From positions 16,032-80,031 of the forward strand of contig JNEN01000658.1 of assembly GCA_000697355.1 (NCBI GenBank): DNA of 64,000 nucleotides, read 5' to 3'. Position 1 is the stretch's first letter. Each line of letters starts with the position of its first letter. This DNA is from Syncephalastrum monosporum B8922. Taxonomy: Eukaryota > Mucoromycota > Mucoromycetes > Mucorales > Syncephalastraceae. The translations under genes and the position numbers were made by a program. Positions 24,033 to 35,551 of the stretch are shown here, piece by piece. The notes under the pieces were generated by a model. It saw only the letters and a program-made list of their open reading frames with translations, was not told the DNA's origin and ran no database searches.

Positions 24033-25445
24033 AAGCATACACGTCTCTCTTGTTTTTGTACATCTCTGTATCATTCATGCATCATCATCCTTTTTCCTTT
24101 CCCTTCTATTGTTATTAAGTAGCGTTTTTGTATAACTGAGAAAACAACATTTGTTACCTATAAAGTCATTTGATGAAGGGGACAGGGGCACCACGCCCAT
24201 TTACTCGCCACCCATTCCATGTTTTCCTACACAGAAGAACCCAACAGCCACGCAGACGGCCACACGCATGTGTACGACAAGCAGGTATGATCGAATTCAA
24301 AGTTCAGGGAGACACGACGGAAAACATCAGTGTGTATCGCCAGAAACACATCATCAATAAAGGCATGGCCCAAAAAAAAAAAAAAAAAGAATGTGCATGA
24401 AAGGGGAGTGCGAGGAAGTGTGGTCTTGCAGGCCTCAGCAGCAGGACGCAGCATGAACCGGATGCATGGTTCGTCCCTCTTGCTTACGTATGAAATGAAA
24501 TACTGTACATGTACGTACTGTGCGTGCCTGCCGTTTTTTCTCTCTCTGTGTGTGTGTGTGTGTCTGCTTCTGTCTTCCTGCAAGCTGTGTAACATGTGGG
24601 CCCCCCATGATTTTCTCTCCCGGTCAGCATGGGCCGACAAGCTTCTCTATTTATCTCTTCTGTCCTATTCTGCTGCTTTTTTGTTGGTATGTTTGGCTGC
24701 ATATGTATTTCATCGGAAATGCTGCTCATTTTGTAAACATGTTTGTAAGAGGGTATTCTCGAGTTGAGCCTATACGGAGTGTTGTATCGTTTGATGTATT
24801 GGCTGCAGGCAGCGCAGCAAGTCAGATGTAGTAGAGAAGCGGGGATGAAAGGGGCATCATTGTTTTCTTTTTTTCCTTTGCAATAATTGAGAAGCAGCCC
24901 GCCGCAGGTCCACACACATGGTATACATTCGTCTATATGAACACAAAAGCGCTCTTATTGTTCTATTATGCTTGTTTTCAACTACATATGGAGAAATGAA
25001 AAGGAGATGGAATAATACGGTCGAAGATTTAGTGGGATGGAGGGGGAATAGGTCGGCGTGTCATTTTATTTTGTGCTCATTATCCATATGGAGTTGAAGA
25101 GAGTGGGCGAGCGAGTGCGTGTGCGACGCCAGCAGCAAATACATAATACATAGCACATATCACACTGTATCAACACAGGACATCCCAATTACCACCGCCG
25201 CCAATAGTGCATCCGCCGCCTGTGCATCATTCAACCAAAAAAGAAAAAAGAAAAAAAAAAGTCGCACACATCCCTGACGGGGGGCGCTGCGCTTCTTTCA
25301 CTTTCTCCTTATCCTTAACATATATTCAAAGGTAAGACCAGTGTCACTTTTTGCTTCTTTTCCACACACACCCCTTCCACTCTGACTCGGCCGTCGTCCG
25401 TTTCTGTTGCACACTTCTTGCACTGCGCTCACCCGTTGCCCCATC
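24033..25445. other. Intergenic with microsatellites, PKA promoter region
   Basis: Contains a poly-A run (24372-24389), a TC/TG-repeat (about 24540-24563) and A-rich tracts near 25240-25260. No recognisable gene. The 3' end is the pyrimidine-rich leader of the PKA gene. Confidence 0.5.
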
Positions 25446-27508
25446 ATGTCATCTAATGTGGATCTGCTCCCTACGCCTAGAGAGCTCGCGCTTCCGACTG
25501 TGCCTGTCATGAGCAAGACCACCAAACCACCCATGGTCGTCTCTCCTCCCTTCTTGGGAAACAACCACTCGGTCTACCTCAGCAATCTGCGCTCTTACCA
25601 ACAGCAAATGACCACCGCTACCACCACCACCAGCAACTCCCAGAAACGTGCCTCCTCCACCACCAAAACATCCGATACGAGCTCCACTTCTTTACTTCCC
25701 CCAAACCACCCTCTTCACCACCACTCACAGAACCAGTCGTCCTCGCATCACACTCAACAACAACAGCAACAGCAACAGATGAATGATCCCACCGCTCTCG
25801 CAGCTGCCGCCCATGTCTCGGCCCAACTACTCCAACAGCAACAGCAGCAAGCCAAGCGGCTTCATTACTATCATACCCGCCAGCCTGTCTATGTCGCTAA
25901 CCCCTCCTTTGGATTGCAAGACTTTGAACTGCTGGATACCCTAGGTAACTTGTCTCCTCCTTTTTTTTTGTGCTTCTGCTTCTTGCTTGCATGTCCTGTC
26001 TTGGCTTATTCCAGCCCTTCTATTCCAACAAAAAGGCACTGGCACCTTTGGTCGCGTTTATCTGACCCAATTCAAGGCCACCAACAAGTTTTATGCCATG
26101 AAAGTCCTCAAAAAGTCCGAGGTCGTACGACTCAAGCAGGTGCGCTTACCCTTGATACGTCTGCCTGCTTTCATTCTGTACTCACGATTATGCCCATGAT
26201 GTGATCTAGGTGGAGCATTTACTTTGGGAAAAACAAATCTTGGCGTCGGTCCGATTCCCGTTTGTTGTCGATCTGTGCGTAACTCTTTTTGTTCTCTTTA
26301 TTATATGTGCGTGTGTGTGTGTGCCGTTCGGTGCCGCAGCGCCTCATGCCAGCTGATTTTCTCACCCTAATCTCTCTCTCTCTCTTTTTTTTTGTTTTGT
26401 TTTGTTTTTTTTTGCCACCTCTTTTTCTGTTTCTATCTCTAGATTTTGCTCCTTCCAAGACCGGACCAACCTGTATATGCTACTCGAATATGTCGTGGGT
26501 GGCGAGCTTTTCTCTCATCTGCGTCGTGCAGGCCGCTTTACGAACGACATGACCCGTTTCTACGCTTCCGAAATCGTCCTCGCCATCGAATATCTGCATT
26601 CGAAAAACATCGTGTATCGTGACCTCAAACCGGAAAATCTCCTGCTCGATCACAATGGCCATGTTGTGCTTACCGATTTCGGATTCGCAAAGCAAATTGA
26701 TGACAGAACCTGGACCCTGTGCGGCACTCCTGAGTATCTCGCCCCTGAAATTATCCAAAGCAAAGGCCATGGCAAGGCGGTCGATTGGTGGGCTCTCGGT
26801 ATCCTGATCTTTGAAATGCTCGCTGGGTAAGTCACTTCTTTATATTTTCATGACTTCTCTTCTTCTTGAAGCGTCTTTTTCTCTCTATCTTTTTCACGTG
26901 CGCTCATCATGTGCCATTTCATGATTTACATAGCTATCCTCCCTTCTTTGACGACAACTCCTTTGGCATTTACGAAAAAATTCTTGCCGGCCGTGTCCAA
27001 TTTCCTGCACATTTCGATCCGCTCGCCAAGGATCTCTTGAAACGGCTGCTCGTCGGCGATCGGACAAAGCGTCTTGGAAATCTCAAGGTATATACTTCAT
27101 CATCCTTTTTTCTTTCTCTCTCTCTTTATCTTTTCATGTCCTCATTGAGCTAAATCTTTTGTTTTTTTTTTTTTTTTTTCCATTAGGCTGGCCCAGAAGA
27201 TGTCAAACGACACAAGTGGTTCCGTGGCGTGGACTGGATAGGCCTCTTGGATAAGACAGTCCGGGTAAGTTGTCCTATGCAATGCAATGCAATGCGTCAT
27301 TATGTCAGACCATGCTCGCTTACTTGACTCATCTTTTGATTGAAATATGAAGGCGCCGATCATACCCAAATATCAACATCCTGGCGATACTAGCAATTTC
27401 GAAAAATACCCTGACACACTTGCACCCGAACGCGACACATCTTCTACCGGGGAGGATCCGTACAAGCACATGTTTTCAGAATTTTCTTCATCTTATGCGT
27501 CTGCGTAA
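25446..27508 (+). CDS. cAMP-dependent protein kinase catalytic subunit
   Basis: Seven exons (25446-25944, 26036-26139, 26210-26274, 26443-26826, 26934-27087, 27187-27264, 27353-27508) give 479 residues. A 165-residue low-complexity N-terminus (Thr, Ser, His, Gln runs) precedes the kinase. Motifs: G-T-G-T-F-G loop, [20 protein letters not shown], activation loop [14 protein letters not shown], and the AGC tail with F-x-x-F near the end (M-F-S-E-F). It phosphorylates Ser/Thr targets when cAMP releases the regulatory subunit, controlling growth, dimorphism and sporulation in fungi. The glycine-loop exon has a second in-frame acceptor 21 bases upstream (see findings). It converges on the GH27 gene. 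Confidence 0.93.
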
Positions 27509-27713
27509 TCCCAAGTTGACCATGAATGATTTTTTATCTCTCTCTCTCCCTCTGTTTCTCTGCTTTGCATACCCTATTTGTTTTCCTGCGTCTTCATCTT
27601 AACGCTCGCTTTGATTCCTCTTTTTCTATATCCATTCTTTCTGCGCTGATATCCCTCTTCCCCCTCCCTTCCCCCACGGACCACCCACAACATGCTGAAT
27701 TTCTTCGCATTCC

Positions 27714-30331
27714 TCATCGACAATAAATGTATCTATTATCATTTCTTCGTCGTTTTGCTATCCACCACTGCCACACCATGCACAGAAGCCAGCCTTGCAG
27801 ACTCAGTGCGACAAGAATAAAGAAAAACTCCCAGCCAAAATCGGCTAGGATCCGGGGAACATGGCTACGGTATGCTGCAAGAGGATCATGCGACCCAGAT
27901 ACTGAAAATAGACCGGCGGATGCACTGTCGTCCTCGCCTTCCAGCGTTAGCTCCATATAATCGATACTCGCAGCTAGAAATGGGGCGAAGCGTCCAATCA
28001 TGAGATACACAGGTCCCGAAATTTTCTTTCTGCCGCTGCTCTCCTTGGACGGCATAAGACTTACCATAATCCTCTGGGTTCTCGAACGTGATGTCATACG
28101 ACCTGCCTGGAACGAGTCGCACTCCAGCCGTGTAAAGACCGGCCACAGTCGGGTTACGTTTGGATTTGAGGGCAACCCGGAGCAGTGAGACGGTGGTGTT
28201 ATCCTCGACGAGACGGATCTGCGTGTGCCATCGACGCGTGAAAAAGTCACCACACGTACTCCAGCTGAAACAATCGAGATACCGCACGGTCAGCCGGAAG
28301 CGCTGTGTGGTATTTTGTGGAGCGGCCAAGGCAGTGATGTTGCGAAAGGTGACGGATCCGGTCTGGGGTCGATTGACGTTACCGATCGCCATCACATAGG
28401 CTCCTCCTGAACACAGTTGGCAGCCCTTGCGTCGCGCCAAACCATGAACTTGGTTCGCGAGATCCTCTGCCTCGTAGCGTCGACTGATTTGATCGTCTTT
28501 TCGGGACTCGGGCAGGCTAGCCGATCCTGTCTGTTGCGGGTTCCATGTGCCGTTTGCCAGTACATGCAGGGCGCAGCCGTGCGCAGGGAGGGTGAGCGTC
28601 ATGTTGGCTTTCTGGTCCAGCCGATGGGTAGCATTCTTCCATACGTCATGAAACGTGGCTGTCGCGCCGGTATAGAAATCATCTAGATAATCCAAGGTGA
28701 ACGTGACAGGATAGCCCTTGAAGTTGATGAGGACCACAACCGCCCTGCCCTTTGACAACGGGCCTGCCCATACATCGTGGTCGTGCCGAGCATGACGCAA
28801 ACGCGTGGCAGGCACGCCCAGTGCATCTTGCTATTTTTTTTTTTTTTTTTTTTTTTTTGTGTGTTTATGAGGATGCTAAGACTAATATGGAGTATAGCCT
28901 ATGGGCATTTGTAACTTACGTTGATTGCGATGACTTGTGCGTGTGTAACAATGTCAAAAAGTTCGGGAGACATGTCCTTGAGGCTGCTACCAAGGATGAG
29001 GGGCGCCTTCATGGCTGCCCAAAGTGAAAAGTGGGTACGCGATTCCTCGATAGTGAGTTTCCCGTTGCCAATCTATATACAATAGGGAAAGGGATAGAAA
29101 GGCGCGATGATGAGTCTCTGGATCAAAGAATATCTATTTTCTGATCCGGTGCTACGCCGGCATGGCATAACGTACCTCGAGCATGTCGGGATCTGCCCAG
29201 TGGCCCGCACCGCCTAAATGAACTACTTTGGCGTGTACATCTAGGATCTCCACAATTGATTTCCATCCGTTGTAGATATCGTCGTGCGTTCGGAAACTGT
29301 GACCTACACGCGGTGCCCATTCCCACGTATTCTCTACATCAAGAGCGTCAGCGACCGAGCAACGGGATCTTCCCCTCCCCAAAGCCCTTTTTTTTTATAT
29401 CTTACCAACACCCCAGGTACAAATAGAATAAAAGATATCGCGTCCTGTAGCGTCGAGGGCAGTACGCATTTGCTGAAACCGGGACTCGGCTGCCAAGCCT
29501 TCGTCATAGTTGCAGTTATCGTACTAAATAATGGAATGTGTTGGAAAAAAAAGGATTGAATTTTTTAGTCCCTCATACTAGTCATTATCGAGGCCGTCCA
29601 ATCTCTTCCTTTTTTTTGTTTTGCTGATTGGATCAGAAAAAGGGTCATACCTTGAGGTAATCTATTCCCCATTCAGCGTAGCTGGCGGCATCTTGCGTTT
29701 CAAAATGCAGAGACGCCATTCTTCCTATTTAAGAAACATCGGTCTATATTTTTGGTGTCTGCGCTTTGGCATTGCTGTTTGTGTAACCTTTTCTTTATAT
29801 TTTTTTCATTTCATACCTGCACATGTCTTTCGGCCTGCGCTGCTGTAGATACCAAACTGTAGGCCTTTTGTGCGTCAGTGAGGACTTTGTATGAATCAAT
29901 TGAAAAATACCTTTGTCATGGATATAGTCACCAAGCGCTTTCATGCCGTCCGGGAATGCAATTGAGTCAACGAGGATCGTGCCATTGTCATTGCGTTCGG
30001 TAGACTGCCAGCAGTCGTCCAAGTTGACATAGCTATATCCGGCCGCCTTGAACCCTGAAAGTTGTCGAGTGTGTTGGTTTGTCTTTGAAACATGTGTCCC
30101 TGTTTTAATACCTCTATCGACCATCGCATTTACGGTGTCTTTGATGAGGTCTTGGTGGATTTCGCAACCGTATTTATTCCACGAGTTCCTGAACAGTCAG
30201 CTTACACGATACCGTTGATATTCATATATCCAAACACACCATCCCATGGGCGGCGTCCTTGCCAGCAGTGGTTTTTGCGCGTGTGCATGATGATAACCAA
30301 GCAACAATAACAATGAAATCAGGTACATCAT
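27714..30331 (-). CDS. GH27 alpha-galactosidase with CBM35-like module and C-terminal membrane anchor
   Basis: Ten exons give 629 residues. A signal peptide (about residues 1-19) precedes the GH27 start L-A-R-T-P-P-M-G-W-N-S-W-N. Catalytic landmarks are Y-D-N-C-N-Y-D (about 146-152, nucleophile Asp) and H-W-A-D-P-D-M-L (about 229-236, acid/base Asp). L-D-D-C-W-Q is also present. After the barrel and a C-terminal beta domain, a second module starts Y-E-A-E-D near residue 407 and resembles CBM35. The last 86 residues contain a hydrophobic helix of about 24 residues (near 592-615) followed by K-R-R-R, a typical type I membrane anchor. GH27 enzymes release alpha-galactose from oligosaccharides, galactomannan or glycolipids. 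Surface anchoring is inferred. Confidence 0.88.
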
Positions 30332-32140
30332 CAAGATGTTGGTGGCGTCTGTATGATAATCTGCAGAAGAATATGAAAAAAAGAAGGGTCAACAATGCAC
30401 CGAAAGTGGACTTTATCTTTTTGACCGTCGTGTATGTGCGCTTGTGCGTCGGGACCAGACCTGAATTTTTTTATTTTGGGGTCTCCCAATGTTTAAGCTA
30501 AACATGACCACGTTTTCATCACCCAGAGCAACGATGACGATGTGATACAAACATGCTTATGACATAAATCAAGAGGATAGATACCTTATGCCAGTGCCAA
30601 TGTGACAAAGAGAAAAAAAATGCAAAAAGTGAATAGGAATCCTTTCGATCAGAAGGGACACGAGATGGGGAGCGCTTATTGCCAAAACTAAAAAGTTTTA
30701 CATATGCGGTGTGCGTGACGCATTATTTTACCCTGTCAAGATGAGAAAAAAAAAGGTTCCATGCGCGTGGCATCCCTGTGGAACGCTTTTCTTCAACTTT
30801 GCACCACCTTATTGCCCAAGCCTCCAGAAAGAATTCGCCAGCAAGCTTCAGGCCAATCGCTTGCTCTGTGCCTATCATACTTGATGTACACACTTCAGGC
30901 AAAAAGAGCCATTCGACCTAAAAGAAAGGAAAAGAAAAACAGACCTACACGGGAAATCTTTTTTCTCTCTCTCGGTCTTCCGATGCAGTATTCCGTACGT
31001 CCCTGTGTCCGTGTCCGCGTCCTCCGCGCGTCCCCTCGTTCTCCGACCTGACACATTGAAGGTCAGGTCAGGACAAATGAGACACATACCCTATGAAACT
31101 CGGGGTGAACCAAAAAGGTGAGCAACATGTATAGTAGAGACTGACAAGATCGAAAAAATAAGAACAGCTATGCAATGGAATGGATATTAGACACAATCCA
31201 GTATCGTGTTTGGGTCAATGATAACTGTGACATGATGACTGTAGTAGCATAAATGCCGCCCATGTCATCCCCACAATCTCGACTCTGCGCATCTGGCTGG
31301 ATTTCCGTCTTCTCGTAACATGCATGTGTCCGAAGGTTCCGATACCCCGGGTGATCAGTAACTGTTTTCGCTTGTATCTGCATGACAATCCCTATAGCGC
31401 TTGCATGCATACGCCGTCGCGGTCTTTAGTCGACGATCCCATTTTCAATTTAGTCGCAAGCAGTCTGGGCTATATCTTTCCTCACAAAGGTCAATCCGTG
31501 CGCGCACTGATGCGATTGCTAACAACACGAGTGGCCGGGGTGCATGAGGTTTTGCTTTCTTGCGATTGTCCGTCGTTCGACCAGGATAAATGAGCGATTA
31601 CCTGCCCTCTTGCTGACTGAATATGACGAGATTGGGGAATATTGACATACTTGGTATACACGTCAAGTAATGACCTGAAATCAGGATTGCTCCCCGCTTC
31701 TCGGCCGCCTAGTACCCATAGAGTGAATACGCCATATGTAGGACGATACTGCAACTTCCTGCAGTTTGGTTGAGGAGTTTCAAATTTCCAGTCATCCAAG
31801 TGCTCCGAAGCCATGAGCAAACGGATATCTTGGTACTTTTATACCACTGCTAGCCGGAATATCTGTGTATAGCTTCAAAAAGTGCAGAGTGAGACCACGT
31901 GCATAGTTTCGACTTTGCATATGAAATGTGGCGAGCCATGGAACATAAATGCCTCCTGACTGCGTTGTCCGCTCCTTTTCTTCTTTTCATACCCTTTGTC
32001 TCTGCATTTTTTTCTCAACCGTTTGGCATCCGTTTTTTTCTCTCTTTCTCTCTTTTACCGGCTTGCTTCTTCCGCATTCCTGCCCTTTTCCGCCTCCGCT
32101 CTCCTAATTTTCACTTTTCTCTCACTCTCATCTCTCTCTC
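30332..32140. other. Intergenic, no supported gene
   Basis: Holds the 5' flank of the GH27 gene. A minus-strand frame around 31490-31820 has a mildly coding-like composition but no recognisable domain, and I do not call it. The 3' end is the T/C-rich leader of the next gene. Confidence 0.45.
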
Positions 32141-32167
32141 TTGCTCTCTCTTGCTAGAGAGGACAGT

Positions 32168-32761
32168 ATGTTCTTTGTGCTCGTGGACTGGTGGAAAAAG
32201 CAACGACAAAAACGACGAGGAGGGGCGCAACACTATTGTAAACGGAATCGCCGCGTATCCCTTTTTGGTCGAAAAGAGGATCTGAGCGAATCGCACCATG
32301 ACGACGACAAGAGCAAGAACAGCGGGAGAAAGCGGCGTACCTGGGCACCGACAACGGCTCGCATCAAGCATCACGGGCACTCACAAACGCCTGATACGGC
32401 TATCAAAGATATGAATGCGAAGCGAAGCAAGGATCATCTCGCCGTAGACAAAGCGGATATGGAAGAGGATGAAGAGGACAAAGACCAACAATGTCTGCTT
32501 TTCCACTGCATCGAAACAGCACTAGCATCGTCAATGGTATTAGTAGACGAGCGGTTGGTCATTGCAGAGAACCATAGACCGAAGCGATGGTCGACCGGAA
32601 TGTTGCAAGATATGCGTTTCTCGGATCCAACTCCACCGTCGGCTATCAAACGGCAACGACGCATCAGCTACCGTCGCCCACCCACTTGCGGCCATTTATT
32701 GTCTCCCATCCCCGAGGTCGATAGCCAGCCTTCTAGCGAGAGCACTGTTGCTGTGAGCTAA
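32168..32761 (+). CDS. Hypothetical basic/acidic low-complexity protein
   Basis: An uninterrupted frame of about 197 residues after a long pyrimidine-rich leader (TCTC tracts, 32110-32155). An in-frame ATG at 32141 would add nine residues. The protein has a hydrophobic start (F-F-V-L-V-D-W-W), a Lys/Arg-rich part, an acidic run (E-E-D-E-E-D-K-D), and a Pro/Ser-rich end with L-L-S-P-I-P-E. I do not recognise a family. GC content and codon use resemble the flanking genes more than the intergenic DNA, which is the main argument for coding. Confidence 0.5.
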   Translation: MFFVLVDWWKKQRQKRRGGAQHYCKRNRRVSLFGRKEDLSESHHDDDKSKNSGRKRRTWAPTTARIKHHGHSQTPDTAIKDMNAKRSKDHLAVDKADMEEDEEDKDQQCLLFHCIETALASSMVLVDERLVIAENHRPKRWSTGMLQDMRFSDPTPPSAIKRQRRISYRRPPTCGHLLSPIPEVDSQPSSESTVAVS

Positions 32762-33149
32762 GAGTGGCAATGTAAATACACTCCTCTCTGTACATGTTAT
32801 ATAGAGCATCCCCTTTTATTCTTATTGATCTATAAGCCAAGAAAAAGAAAAAGTTGGAAATAGGCAACGCACGATGTGATAATGACGTGAGGGGTTACCA
32901 TTATAGGAGCGCGTGTTCAGCTCACTGGCGTCTGCGGTTTAGCTACTTTTATATAATTGATATAAATAACCCAGAGTTAAGGTATCGGGGAGGAGGGTTG
33001 TTTCAACCGCTGCCAGGTATGCAACTCAAATCATGGCATAACAACCGACCTGTCTCCCTTTTTTGGACGATACACTAAAAAGGAAAGCCCAGAGAAACAA
33101 ATATTTTTTTTTTGGCTGTTTTCTTATATACTTCATTCGACAAAGTAAC
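32762..33149. other. Promoter region of the PPR gene
   Basis: AT-rich interval with no ORF of interest. A poly-T stretch lies near 33103-33112, shortly before the ATG. Confidence 0.4.
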
Positions 33150-35249
33150 ATGTCATTAATAAGACACTGTTGTCGACAGTCAGGTCTCGCCCTTCAGCGT
33201 TTGGGCCGCCCTGGATCGACTCGACCCAGAACCACTTTTGCTTGCCGTGCTCAATCCACCGCACACAAGCCTCAGACGACCGAACCAGCAGCCAATGCAC
33301 ACAAGGTGGATCTTGCTAAAGCACCCTCGCCCCCTTCTGCATCGTCGCTTGCCTCGTCGTCGTCCGGGAAACATGACTCTGCGACTGGCGCACAAAAATC
33401 CCCGGAGGCAGCCTCGGATACGTTCTACGAAAAACCCATTCTCAACTTTGATCAGCCTTTCGAGCCCCTCTGGAAGGAATTCACGGATGCCCTGGCAGCG
33501 AATCGGACGCTTCTCGATCAAGACTACATTCTGCTCTGTGGTCGCATCAAACGCGATCTGCCAGGCGACGCCGCGGTGGAGCACCTCCAAAAAACGCTGC
33601 GTGCTGTGCACGACAATAAGATGGACCCGCGGACGTTCAAGCGTGGCTGCAACATGCTTGTGCACGTCTTTTGTAGCATGGGCGACGTGCGGTCGGCTCG
33701 ACTGGTCGTGGACGGCATGGTCAAGTCGAACTACCGGCCCGACATCGTGACGATCCGCACCTTGATCCACGGTGTCCGCATGCAAGAGGTCCCATCGAGC
33801 TCCAAGGTGGCAGCCATCATCGACCTGTATGAGACTCTGGCGAAGCAAAACATGTGGATCTTTTCGAGCGAGTATTACCAAGCCCTGCTCGAGTCCTTTG
33901 TTGCCGAAGGCGACATTGAAAACAGCAAGAGATACTTTGTGACGGCCCTGAAACGAGCCTTTACCGTCGATGTGAGCTTATTCAATGTCATGATCAACGC
34001 CTACCGCCAAGTCCGTGAACCCGAGGCTGCGCTTGCCGTCTACAAAATCATGCAAAAACGCAACGTTGAGCCCAACAGCGCCACCTACCACATGCTACTC
34101 TCTCTCCTCAAGACACACGGCAAACCGCAACAATACCAGAGAATATACCGCGATCTGCAGAAATCCGATGTGCATATCAATGCAAGCCATTACGAAGCCA
34201 TGGGGGTCAATCCCGCTGACGCATTGAAAGAAATGCACAAGCTGGGCGTCCAGCCAGCGGTGCGGGACTATAATACATTCTTCTCTATCTATATCAAGAA
34301 CAACCAATTCAAGGAAGCCAAAGACCTCTTTGACACCATGCTCAAAGACGGCGTCGATCCCGACCGGACCAGCTACAGCATCGTTATGGACTCGGTCCTC
34401 AAAGATATCCAGTCACCGGTGGAGAACGTCTTTGATCTCTATAAAGACATGCTCGACCGGAAACTGAGACCGGATGTGGTCGTTTACACCACGCTGATCC
34501 AGGCATGCGCGCGGGACAAGGACATTCGACGGGCATTCGACATTCTGAAAGACATGGAGGCCCGTCGGGTCAATCCAAACGAGTACACCTTCAACGCGCT
34601 CCTCGGTCTCCTGGCACGCATGGAGGACGGCAATGTGGAGGAGAATGTCCATCTCGGCAACATGTTGTGGAAAAAGATGGCCAGCCTGCGTGTCACTCCC
34701 GAGATCCGCAGCTACAACAACTATCTCGCCCTTCTTTCGAAAGCGGTCCAGCACGTCCCGGCGTGGGAGCCCAAGAAGGCCTACGGAAGCACGCTGTACC
34801 TCGAGCCCGAGATGACGCCCGAGATGACGAGTATGATCAAGCTTTATTATGCCATGAAACGACGCATTCAGCCCGACTTTATCAGCTACGCCATCATGAT
34901 CAACACGCTCGTGCATGCCGGTCAAGTGCGAGCTGCCATGCGCATCTATGAGGACTCACGCATCGCACGCACCGTTTTGTCCGTCTCTGTCTACAATACC
35001 ATCATGATCGCCTTGGAAAAGGCAAGAGATTACGCACCCATCATGAAAATCTGGCACGAGATGAAGGAACAGAACGTGCAGCCTGACCTGACCTCCTACT
35101 CGCTGGCCATGGAGGCGTGCGAGCGACTCGAGCTGTTCAAGTCGCTTGACATTATCCGTGCTGATCAACGCAAGGACTGGGACCGCCTGATGGATGTCGA
35201 AGAACGGCGCGAGGATAGAATGCAGAAGAATGCACCGCATCATTCATAG
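33150..35249 (+). CDS. Mitochondrial pentatricopeptide repeat (PPR) protein
   Basis: Single exon, 699 residues from the ATG at 33150. An in-frame ATG at 33063 exists, but the 33150 start gives an Arg/Ser-rich N-terminus with no acidic residues, as for a mitochondrial presequence. A Ser/Ala/Thr-rich linker follows. From about residue 150 onward there are at least ten 35-residue PPR units, recognisable by repeats such as F-N-V-M-I-N-A-Y, A-L-A-V-Y-K-I-M, V-V-Y-T-T-L-I-Q-A-C-A and E-Y-T-F-N-A-L-L. PPR proteins bind specific RNA in mitochondria and act in transcript processing, stability or translation. The exact target is not deducible. Confidence 0.88.
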   Translation: MSLIRHCCRQSGLALQRLGRPGSTRPRTTFACRAQSTAHKPQTTEPAANAHKVDLAKAPSPPSASSLASSSSGKHDSATGAQKSPEAASDTFYEKPILNFDQPFEPLWKEFTDALAANRTLLDQDYILLCGRIKRDLPGDAAVEHLQKTLRAVHDNKMDPRTFKRGCNMLVHVFCSMGDVRSARLVVDGMVKSNYRPDIVTIRTLIHGVRMQEVPSSSKVAAIIDLYETLAKQNMWIFSSEYYQALLESFVAEGDIENSKRYFVTALKRAFTVDVSLFNVMINAYRQVREPEAALAVYKIMQKRNVEPNSATYHMLLSLLKTHGKPQQYQRIYRDLQKSDVHINASHYEAMGVNPADALKEMHKLGVQPAVRDYNTFFSIYIKNNQFKEAKDLFDTMLKDGVDPDRTSYSIVMDSVLKDIQSPVENVFDLYKDMLDRKLRPDVVVYTTLIQACARDKDIRRAFDILKDMEARRVNPNEYTFNALLGLLARMEDGNVEENVHLGNMLWKKMASLRVTPEIRSYNNYLALLSKAVQHVPAWEPKKAYGSTLYLEPEMTPEMTSMIKLYYAMKRRIQPDFISYAIMINTLVHAGQVRAAMRIYEDSRIARTVLSVSVYNTIMIALEKARDYAPIMKIWHEMKEQNVQPDLTSYSLAMEACERLELFKSLDIIRADQRKDWDRLMDVEERREDRMQKNAPHHS

Positions 35250-35551
35250 ATTTGTATATTTGCCCTTTTTTATTCTTTCCTTCCTTTCCGTTCGTTTCTT
35301 TCTTTCTAGACCTATTTCATTCATATACGCGCTCGCACACACACACACACGCACACACACACATCCCTTCAATATATATCATGCTGCATGTCACGATAGA
35401 TTTGTATATAATGAACGTATGTCTTGTGTATGTTGTGCATTGGAGTTGTATGAGTATGTGGGTTTATTTTAGTTCAACTAGTGTTACAAAAAGACGAGAC
35501 AGGTAGGAGGGAAGAGAAGAAAAAGAACAAAAGCAGACGCAGGACACGTTT
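35250..35551. repeat. Intergenic with CA microsatellite
   Basis: A CA-type repeat at about 35336-35363 lies between the PPR stop and the mucin stop. Nothing else is recognised. Confidence 0.6.
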
